Shown here in pieces: positions 56,983 through 64,000 of a DNA stretch of 64,000 nucleotides (position 1 is the first letter of the stretch; every line of letters starts with the position of its first letter). The notes beneath the pieces were generated by a model. The model saw only the letters and a list, made by a program, of their open reading frames with translations. It did no database searches and was not told the DNA's origin. A program made the translations under genes and the position numbers. The DNA comes from Pseudoneurospora amorphoporcata (taxonomy: Eukaryota; Ascomycota; Sordariomycetes; Sordariales; Sordariaceae): positions 104,675-168,674 of the forward strand of contig MU859122.1 of assembly GCA_033297205.1 (NCBI GenBank), in the 5' to 3' direction.

Positions 56983-59760
56983 ATGGAACGCTCAAGTCCC
57001 GCTCCCCAGTATTCTCATCTCGGAGACCAGATTAACGCGGCCACAAGGTCGGTGCATACCCAGCTTAACAGTCAAATCATCCGCCGTCTGCCTCTGGCTC
57101 TTCCTCCGGCTGCGAACACTCCCTCAACCTACGTATCCGGTCTGCTTCACGTAGCTCCGGTTTACATCACCTTCGAGACGTTATGGTACATGATCCTTCT
57201 TTCCCACAAGGAGCAGACGAAGGACTTCAGAAATCCGTCTCCATACCAAGGCAGACCGCCGTCTCCCCAACCACCGAAAGAAAAAGACCGATTTCTCCTT
57301 GACCCGAAGACCTCACACCGTGTCCCATTCCACGATGGGAACGATGCGGGCCTCTCTCAACGCCCTGGAACCTCCGAGCGCATATTTTCCATCCTCAAAA
57401 GCCTCCGTCTTCCAGGCCTCATGCGAGCCGACTGCTTACGTGCGGACATCCGTTGTCTGACAGGCTGGCCCAAGGAAGTGGTGGACGAGCAGATCGAGGT
57501 CGCGGCTCAAAACGGAAACTTAAAGAAGTTCATCACCCAAATCAAGCAATCTGTGGGCGAGAGTCCACATGTCTTACTCGCCTACGCATGGGTCCTTTAC
57601 ATGGCGCTTTTCTCTGGGGGCCGAATCCTCAGGAACTCATTGGAAAAGGCGGGTCCGGAGTTCTGGAAGACCAAGTGTGATCCCATTATGCCTCTCAACA
57701 AAGCATGCGCATATCCGGACAAGTCCCATGCGACGGCGCCGATGAGTGAGCGTCTCCGGTTCTTCCACTTCAACACCAACCAGGACGGAGAGGATCTGAA
57801 GCGCGAGTTTAAGAGACGTCTGGTGGAGGCGGAGGATCTTCTCACAACTTCTGAGAAGACGAGGATTGTTCATGAAGCTATTCATGTTTTCGAAAACATG
57901 CTGGCGCTTGTCTCGCAGCTGGATCATGTCTTCCTCGAAGGCACCAGAGATGACAGCTTTTTGGACATCAATGTGACGAGACCTGATGGTGACATGGATA
58001 CACCTTCACCCTCACCGGGACCTTCGTCCTTCAAATCATTGGAACAAGGTGGTCGGATACGCGACAGTATTGTTCTCTCAAAGGAACGGGGTGTGCGAAC
58101 AGCCCCAGGCCTTAAACACCATCGTCGTTCTCGGTCTGTCTCTATCGATGAGCCATTTGACGAACGCGGCGACAGATCTTCAGACGTGCCGTCTCCATAC
58201 CTGGTAGCTTCTTTGCTCCGACCCATGGAGCAAGGCGGTCGACTGCGCGACAGCATTGCGATATCGAGAGAACGCGGTCTCCGGACTGCTCACTACAGTT
58301 CACACAGCCATTCTGAATCTACCTCCATTGATGAGAATCCAGAGAGCCCTATCTCGCCAGAGAAACCCGAGAGCTTGAAGTTGACCACCACCCGTCGCAC
58401 ATCGGAACCGTCCTCCCCCTCAATGCCGGGCCCCGAAAGCATGCTCGACCCGTTCACTAGCAGCACGAATGAGCAAGGAACACTAGCCGGCGCCCAGCCA
58501 TCATCGTCGTCGGAAGTATCTTCCCTCGTCACCCGAAACAAGAGCGTCAGGTTCAAAAAGCCTTCCACGGGTGGTCGCAGCAGCAAGAAAGGTGCCAAGT
58601 CAAAGGACTCCGAGAGTCAGGACCCAAACCAGGTGGAGGCAGAACGTCGACGAAAGTCTTCTGCCGAAAAGGTGTCCCCAACGTGGGACCATAATCCAGC
58701 TGGTGCGGATACACTTGTTCCCGTACCTATTCACATCGTTGACGTCGACGGATCTGATGCTGATGATTCTTCTGATTCCGACAAGCAGATGAAGCAATTG
58801 CAAGAGCAACAGCAAACGGCGGACCTTGGGGAACACGAGACTATATCTGTAACAATTACGGACACTGCGATGATGGAAACGGCAAGCAGCAGTAACGGTC
58901 GAGCCCCGAGTGGTGAAGAGTCCAGGTCCAGATTTGGAACCGGCGGATTGATGACGGAACATGGCAATGAGGACAGGCCGTCCTTGAAAAGATCCTCTTC
59001 CTTGTCATCTTCACGACACAAGATCAAGTCATGGTTCTCTGCCCATTTTACCAAGGTGGAGAAGGTAGAGAAGAGACCCGAGGACATTGATGGTGGTGAG
59101 AGCAGCGAGAAGTCCTTGTTCTCTTCCCATATCACCAAGGTAGAGAAGATAACAGAAGACACTGGTCATGGTGCCACTGGCAGCGGAAAGTCCTTATTCT
59201 CTTCCCACACCACCAAGGTAGAAAAGGAGGTGGAAACCGAAGACACCGGTCATGGTTCCATCAGCGACAAGTCTTTGTTCTCTTCTCACATCACCAAGGT
59301 AGAGAAGAAGACCGAAGTCGACGATACTGGTCATGGGCCCAGCGAAGTGGTAATCACCGAAACCATCACTGAAGCAGCCTCCGCCTCCACTTCTACCTCT
59401 CCATCAGCACTATCTCTAAAAGCCAAAATGAAGAACAAACTCGCCCATGGCCAAGACAAGCTAAAAGTCAAGATGGATCATGCCGAGGAGAAGCTGAAGC
59501 GTGGCACAGAAAAACTAAAGGAGAAGAGCAAAGAGTTGTCGCTGTTGGCTATCGGGCCGATGAAGTTCATGTGGAAGTTTGTCTTTGTGCTGGGTATCCT
59601 TGGCGCGGTCTGGGGCGTGGTAAGTTTGAGAGGGATACTTGGTTGGACATTTTTGCCGGTGACGATGGTGGTGAGGGCGGCTGGGTGGGTTGTGGGTGGG
59701 TCTCGCGGTGCTTTTGCTGGTCCTGGTTGGGGCGCTGGTGCGGGTGGCGGAAATGTTTGA
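56983..59760 (+). CDS. large heme-oxygenase-domain protein with C-terminal membrane anchor
   Basis: An uninterrupted frame of 925 codons. The first 300 residues carry a heme-oxygenase fold. INAATRSVHTQLN puts a His at residue 25, aligned with the proximal heme ligand of animal HO-1 (ATKEVHTQ). YVSGLLHVAPVYITFETLW follows, and MALFSGGRIL (207-216) matches the distal-helix SGG motif. Both heme motifs are intact, so catalysis is possible. The middle is long and disordered, with two copies of an EQGGRxRDSIxxSxERGxRTA repeat (about 353-375 and 420-435). At about 685-785 there are four copies of a repeat like KSLFSSHxTKVEK. A Lys/Glu-rich helix follows, then one hydrophobic anchor (about 860-885) and a Gly-rich tail. 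It is several times longer than ordinary heme oxygenases. Membrane attachment by the C-terminus, as in HO-1, is inference. Confidence 0.82.
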   Translation: MERSSPAPQYSHLGDQINAATRSVHTQLNSQIIRRLPLALPPAANTPSTYVSGLLHVAPVYITFETLWYMILLSHKEQTKDFRNPSPYQGRPPSPQPPKEKDRFLLDPKTSHRVPFHDGNDAGLSQRPGTSERIFSILKSLRLPGLMRADCLRADIRCLTGWPKEVVDEQIEVAAQNGNLKKFITQIKQSVGESPHVLLAYAWVLYMALFSGGRILRNSLEKAGPEFWKTKCDPIMPLNKACAYPDKSHATAPMSERLRFFHFNTNQDGEDLKREFKRRLVEAEDLLTTSEKTRIVHEAIHVFENMLALVSQLDHVFLEGTRDDSFLDINVTRPDGDMDTPSPSPGPSSFKSLEQGGRIRDSIVLSKERGVRTAPGLKHHRRSRSVSIDEPFDERGDRSSDVPSPYLVASLLRPMEQGGRLRDSIAISRERGLRTAHYSSHSHSESTSIDENPESPISPEKPESLKLTTTRRTSEPSSPSMPGPESMLDPFTSSTNEQGTLAGAQPSSSSEVSSLVTRNKSVRFKKPSTGGRSSKKGAKSKDSESQDPNQVEAERRRKSSAEKVSPTWDHNPAGADTLVPVPIHIVDVDGSDADDSSDSDKQMKQLQEQQQTADLGEHETISVTITDTAMMETASSSNGRAPSGEESRSRFGTGGLMTEHGNEDRPSLKRSSSLSSSRHKIKSWFSAHFTKVEKVEKRPEDIDGGESSEKSLFSSHITKVEKITEDTGHGATGSGKSLFSSHTTKVEKEVETEDTGHGSISDKSLFSSHITKVEKKTEVDDTGHGPSEVVITETITEAASASTSTSPSALSLKAKMKNKLAHGQDKLKVKMDHAEEKLKRGTEKLKEKSKELSLLAIGPMKFMWKFVFVLGILGAVWGVVSLRGILGWTFLPVTMVVRAAGWVVGGSRGAFAGPGWGAGAGGGNV

Positions 59761-60727
59761 GTGATACTGGGTTTGTGAGGTCATCGTATGTGTAGGGGGC
59801 GGATTGGAGGTTCTAAATATTAAAAGGAGGATGGAGGAGTGTTTGGTTTACCTGGGGTTGCTGAGGTCTAGTTTGTTGTTGGATTAATGACGTTACGACA
59901 CTTGCCTTTGACTTTAAGAAGTCTCCTGGTTGAATAGAGTTTTGTTTAGCCTTACAATCTTTCTCATTTTTTGTTTGGTTGCCGTAAATATCTTCAGGCT
60001 GGTCTGGTGTGTCTTTGTCACCGCGGTAGAGGAGCAAAAAAAGAAAAATCCATAGGCTTGGCCTGACAACTCGTTCTTTCCTCTTCTCATGTCGGCGCCT
60101 TGTTCGCCTGTAAACCACGGTCCTCAACAACTTGACTGCTACCTTCCTCCTTTTGTAAAGAATTCGTACGTACCGTTTTGTTTTACGCTAATGGTTCCGA
60201 AAACATGTTCAGGGAAGGAACGGATTACTGTTCGAAACCGCGCCTGAGACGTGCCTGCCCGACTTCTCAGTCTCTATCGTCAATAGAGGTGTCGATCTGC
60301 CTCCGGTCAGAAATGACCTACAGGGCTCATGGCAAGTTCTGTACACTCAACTTCGTAGAGAAATCAGCTTTGTTTCGTTATTGGCGAGTGACCATTTGAC
60401 CGATAGGTAACTCGTAGCACCGAATGCTGCCCCATCGTCGGCGGCCGGCCAGCTTCTGTTATTTTCGGGGTGAAATCATTACTTCACAGGCACGTAACCC
60501 GCCTCTATTATGTCACAGTCTCTGGAGTGTTCCCTTCAATCCAGAAATCACACTCTTCAGAGTCTCACGCGGTGGTTGTCTTGTTGATCAACGATGGAAC
60601 TGTTGTTGTTGTTGTTGTTGTTGTTGTTGTGGAGAAGTTCAAAAAGCCTGCCACTAAAGTCATAGTACGCAGAGCCCTAAACCCTTAGGCCTTGTTCAAT
60701 TTAGGGCCACAGAAATTGCTTTGAGAG
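59761..60727. other. 3' region of the heme-oxygenase-domain gene
   Basis: About 1 kb of ordinary sequence without a supportable gene. It contains a (TGT)10 microsatellite at 60601-60630. Confidence 0.5.
60601..60630 (+). repeat. (TGT)10 microsatellite
   Basis: Thirty nucleotides of perfect TGT repeat in non-coding sequence. Confidence 0.95.
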
Positions 60728-61727
60728 TTATCTCAGCGCTCAGACCTCAAACGGGGCTTACAGGGTAAAAATTTATTTATCGAGATTAATTCGGTTCTTT
60801 CCGTTTTGGGTAATATTTCTGACCTGCGCCTCATGAGGTCTGAGTTCCCGATACGCCCCCCTTAAGAATGACTATGAGAAAACACCACATGTACTAAAAA
60901 ACGAACACTCTCAAAAAGAATCATCACTCCTTAGTAGAAAGAAACTAAAATTTCCTTGAAGGTAGAGTTTTCGATTCTCTTTCTAATAGTACTATTTTTA
61001 TTAAAGTGGAGTAGCAGAAAATAGTTGTTCGAGTGGCTGTCCTTCCTAGGGAAAATGTTTCTAATAACTACACAACTATCTTTAATATTGGAAATAAATA
61101 AAACTCTCTCAGAGGTAGAGTTTTTGATTCTATTTCTAATAGTATTATTTTCATTAGGGTTCAGCTACGAAAAGTGGTTATTTTAGTAGCCAACTTAGAG
61201 GTTTCTCTCTAAGAATCTTAAGCTACTAAGCAACTATTTTTATCATTGAAAAAAAGTAAAACCTTCTCGGAGGTAGAGTTTTTGATTCTCTTTCCAATGA
61301 TACCACTTTTATTAAGGTACAGTGACGAGAAGTGGTTATTCTAGTAGTCAAGCTTAGAAGGTATTTTTATCTAATTTCTTTTCTTAAGGATAGTTACTAG
61401 GACAACCACTTTCCATAGCTGCACCTTTATAAAAATGATACCATTGGAAAGAGAATCAAAAACTCTACCTCCGAGGAGGTTTTTCTTATTTTTAATGTCA
61501 AAAGTGGTTGTGTAGTTATTGAAAACGTTCGAAATTTCTTCATGAAATCTACTATTTTTATGCCCAAATGAACTTTTCTGCATCGAGCACTCAGACCTCT
61601 TTTTTGGGCATTCTCAGTCAATACATACAAATACACTGAAAGAAACGATGCACGGACCACAATCTGGAAACATTGGAAAGATTCGACCGCTGCCCAAAAA
61701 AGAAAGTAGGTCTGAGCACTGAAATAA
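60728..61727. repeat. foldback-like element with about 155-bp direct and inverted units
   Basis: Three direct copies of a unit containing GGTAGAGTTTTTGATTCTC start at 60961, 61114 and 61272 (spacing 153 and 158 bp). A fourth copy is inverted at about 61437-61475. Copy 3 and the inverted copy share a perfect 34-bp inverted repeat (61266-61299 and 61442-61475) that can form a hairpin with a 142-nt loop. The region is flanked by a 20-bp inverted repeat with 18 matches (60728-60747 and 61708-61727, TTATYTCAGYGCTCAGACCT). No ORF with a domain is present and I found no target-site duplication. It resembles a non-autonomous foldback or MITE element with internal amplification. Confidence 0.6.
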
Positions 61728-62266
61728 TTTGAGAGCTGACTCGCCAAAAGTCGCGATAAACACCCACTGTGATCGCTTCACTCGTCGGTTCGAATTGACA
61801 AACGAGAAGGAACTGGAATACCGTCCTCTCCCAAGTTCTCAAAAACGGCGACTGGCCAAACTGGATCGATTAGAAGCACCGGAGTACTATTGCGCAAACG
61901 AATCAAAAATTTCGAGACCACAAAAACGGCCTCCTTCGAGTCAAGATCTTCACACATCCTAGTGTACCAACCTACCGGTACCTGTGAGGATCAGAGGGTC
62001 ATCTCTCCCGTGCTTGCGGTCTGAGCCTCAAACGACAAATATTTTGCAAGGGAACGACGTCTGATCATCACATCGCATCAGATTTCAACAACATCATTCA
62101 GTCAACTCACCTTCGACCTCTTCTCATCACACTATCACACCACATCACACCACATAAAACTTACCTCCCACCAACAAACACTCACCCGTGTAGGTGTCTC
62201 ACCTTCCAGACTGTCTATTAAACGCCGATCAAAACCCAACACCCAAAGCCAAAACCAAACCCAAAA
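61728..62266. promoter_or_regulatory. upstream region of the Efm7-like gene
   Basis: About 0.5 kb, CA-rich towards the start codon (repeated CACCACATCACAC near 62125-62155 and CAAAACCAAACCCAAAAATGG at the start), as in many Neurospora leaders. No gene is seen. Confidence 0.5.
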
Positions 62267-63229
62267 ATGGCGCTAACAGCCCGCCTCTCCTTCATCGACA
62301 CCACCGAGAATGACGATCCAGAAGACCTCTTTGCCGGCTCCCTCGGCGTCATCTTCACCGACGACGTGACCAACCAGCACGGCGACGCCTCCACCGCCCT
62401 TCATTACACCTCCCCGCACCTGTCCAAGCCGCTGCGGATCGAGCTCTCCGACCCGAAAGCGGCTCAAGACCGCTCGCTGTTCAGCCACTTCCTCTGGAAT
62501 GCTTCTCTCATGTTGGCCGACCTGATCGAGGCCGGCACGCTGGGTTTGAAGGCTGGTGGTGACACAACGGGAGCCGGCGCGGGGACGGTTGATCTTGGTA
62601 AGAGTGTGCCGGTGCCGCCGTTGAAGGATTTTGATATCCGAGGGAGGTCGACGATTGAGATGGGAGCTGGAACAGGGCTGCCGAGTCTCATGGCTGCACT
62701 GTTGGGAGCTAAGAGGGTGTTGGTGACGGATTACCCAGCGCCGGTGGTGATTGAGAATTTGAGGAAGAATGTTGAGTTGAACCTGAAGGATCAAGCTGGT
62801 GCAAAGGATGTCGAGGTCGCGGTCGAAGGACACGGGTGGGGCGAGCTGGGGACGCCGTTGGCCGTGGAAAACAAGGGCGCGTTCGACCGCGTCTTGTGTG
62901 CCGACTGCTTGTGGATGCCGGAGCAGCACGGGAATCTGCAGAAGTCGATCGCGTGGTTCCTGAGCGACGACCCGGGGGCCCGGGCGTGGGTCGTGGGCGG
63001 CTATCATACCGGCCGGAAGGGGATGCGGGGATTCTTTGACGCGGAGAAGCTGAGGGAGGTCGGGCTCGAGGTGGAGAGGCTGTGGGAAAGGGACTGCGAC
63101 GGGCACGACCGGGAGTGGGCGTGGGATCGTGGGGCGGAGGATCTGGACACTACGGGTCGGAAGAGGTGGTTGGCTGTTTGCGTGCTGAGGAGGATACGGA
63201 AGGATGCGCATGATGACAAGGCTGAATGA
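62267..63229 (+). CDS. efm7: protein N-terminal and lysine methyltransferase, Efm7/Nnt1 family
   Basis: A seven-beta-strand SAM-dependent methyltransferase of 320 aa without introns. Yeast Efm7 (earlier called nicotinamide N-methyltransferase Nnt1) methylates the N-terminus and adjacent lysine of elongation factor eEF1A. The family opening is present: MALTARLSFIDTTENDDPEDLFAGSLGVIF. SHFLWNASLMLADLIE is at about 74-89. The SAM motif IEMGAGTGLPSL is at about 130-141, followed by VLVTDYP. The post-II segment FDRVLCADCLWMPEQH is at about 205-220. A Gly-rich insert (about 96-112) makes it longer than the yeast enzyme. The minus strand also has a long open frame here, but only because of GC-rich third positions. 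Confidence 0.9.
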   Translation: MALTARLSFIDTTENDDPEDLFAGSLGVIFTDDVTNQHGDASTALHYTSPHLSKPLRIELSDPKAAQDRSLFSHFLWNASLMLADLIEAGTLGLKAGGDTTGAGAGTVDLGKSVPVPPLKDFDIRGRSTIEMGAGTGLPSLMAALLGAKRVLVTDYPAPVVIENLRKNVELNLKDQAGAKDVEVAVEGHGWGELGTPLAVENKGAFDRVLCADCLWMPEQHGNLQKSIAWFLSDDPGARAWVVGGYHTGRKGMRGFFDAEKLREVGLEVERLWERDCDGHDREWAWDRGAEDLDTTGRKRWLAVCVLRRIRKDAHDDKAE

Positions 63230-63991
63230 TGATGAACAGGGGAGATGATGATGGTTGACAGGGTCTTGACTGGGACGTCAACGACCGTCTCGGTTTTGCT
63301 TGGGATGCGACTGACGATATCGGAACAGTCAGGTAATGACATATGAGACTACGTATGAGGGCAGAGAGCCGGCGCATGTGAAGCAATATCGAGCACGAAG
63401 AAGGGTTCAGAAACCCGACTGGCTGGTTTTTTCCCCATTCGAGAATTCCGTGTTGTATCGAATGATCGACCTTGGCTCTCCATTGTGTCATTCACTGCGT
63501 CCGGATACATCCGATTACGTTCGTTCATCGACCCGGAACGGCGGGTGAGGGAGTGGTGATGTCGGCGGTCAGGTCGTCGGTCAGGGTGAGCGGGTGAGGA
63601 ACCTGGGCGGATGAGCCAGGTATGCAGATACCGGGATCAGGCACTGGCCTGAAAATGAGGTTATTCACAAACCACAGGTACTGGCGACGGTGTCGGTGTC
63701 GGTACCATCCCCCGTTCCCAATTCGCCACACCTTATTAGAGAGAAGCTTTCTCGCTCGGGAACGATCTGCGCTTGAGTCGTATACCTCCTCCGGCATATA
63801 AAACGTTAGCGCGGTGAATTCAGGCGGTGGCGACTGCTTAAATCTAAATGTGGCAACCGGGCAGTCCGGGTTACTAATGATAGTACCGAAGTACTTTTTC
63901 TAGCCCTTTCTGTGGCGAAATACCTGATTATTAAAACCAGCGACTTCTGGGAACCGGGAGAAGCACCAAACTCATCACCATCATCACCACC
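63230..63991. other. right-edge intergenic region
   Basis: About 0.76 kb without a supportable gene. The final 50 bp become CA-rich like a fungal leader. Confidence 0.5.
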
Positions 63992-64000
63992 ATGGCTGTC
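63992..64000 (+). CDS. possible start of a further gene, cut by the window edge
   Basis: The last nine bases read ATG GCT GTC, preceded by CATCATCACCACC. This is a strong fungal start context (CACCATGGCT) after a CA-rich leader. Three codons cannot identify a product. Confidence 0.35.

Noticed and set aside
60728..61727. Repeat array considered as a centromeric or telomeric satellite
   Set aside because: Only four units are present, one inverted, with flanking inverted repeats; a small foldback element fits better.
62273..63211. 312-codon frame antisense to the Efm7-like gene
   Set aside because: The plus strand encodes a clear methyltransferase; the antisense frame is a codon-bias shadow.

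Overview
This window comes from a filamentous ascomycete, most likely Neurospora or a very close member of the Sordariaceae. Its genes are split by short introns (51-103 nt) with GTAAGT/GTATGT-type donors, CTGAC/GCTAAC branch sites and CAG/TAG acceptors. Intergenic regions are long and GC-balanced. A 7.2-kb AT-rich block carries transition-only damage of the kind left by repeat-induced point mutation (RIP). From memory, the N. crassa locus numbers for vib-1, the Unc104/KIF1-related kinesin and Rab7 lie near one another, which fits the gene order here; this should be checked.

Layout. 0.5-1.6 kb: a DUF2011-type gene (-). 4.4-6.6 kb: an NDT80/PhoG-family transcription factor, probably vib-1 (-), with a possible 84-codon upstream ORF. 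6.9-22.8 kb: about 16 kb with no gene I can support, including a 10-N assembly gap in poor-quality G/C-rich sequence. 22.8-38.2 kb: RWD-RBR ubiquitin ligase (-), dolichyl-diphosphatase (+), class II eIF4E (-), a low-complexity hypothetical protein (+), a short Unc104/KIF1-like kinesin (-) and a PPPDE-thioredoxin-PUL protein (-). 38.9-46.1 kb: the AT-rich transposon graveyard. 46.8-63.2 kb: Golgi GDPase (+), a protein like those annotated in fungi as Mg-chelatase-like (-), Rab7 (+), a DMT-superfamily transporter (+), a large tail-anchored heme-oxygenase-domain protein (+) and an Efm7/Nnt1 methyltransferase (+). The last bases hold a possible start of one more gene.

The AT-rich block is the most structured region. 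Exact target-site duplications let me resolve several insertions: a 678-bp solo LTR (5-bp TSD CTGAG); a gag-only LTR retrotransposon with two 190-bp LTRs (5-bp TSD TTAAC) that differ at 14 sites, all transitions; and three related hAT-like non-autonomous elements (750, 447 and 434 bp), each with a perfect 8-bp TSD. One hAT-like element is nested in an LTR of the retrotransposon. The whole block is bracketed by a perfect 37-bp inverted repeat that I cannot explain. A second repeat structure, a roughly 1-kb foldback-like element with 155-bp units, lies at 60.7-61.7 kb.

The genes do not form a cluster. They are mostly housekeeping or regulatory: translation (eIF4E class II, Efm7), glycosylation (dolichyl-diphosphatase, GDPase), vesicle and organelle traffic (Rab7, kinesin), and ubiquitin/SUMO turnover (RBR ligase, PPPDE-Trx-PUL). 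All calls rest on reading translated sequence and splice signals by eye; no database search was run.
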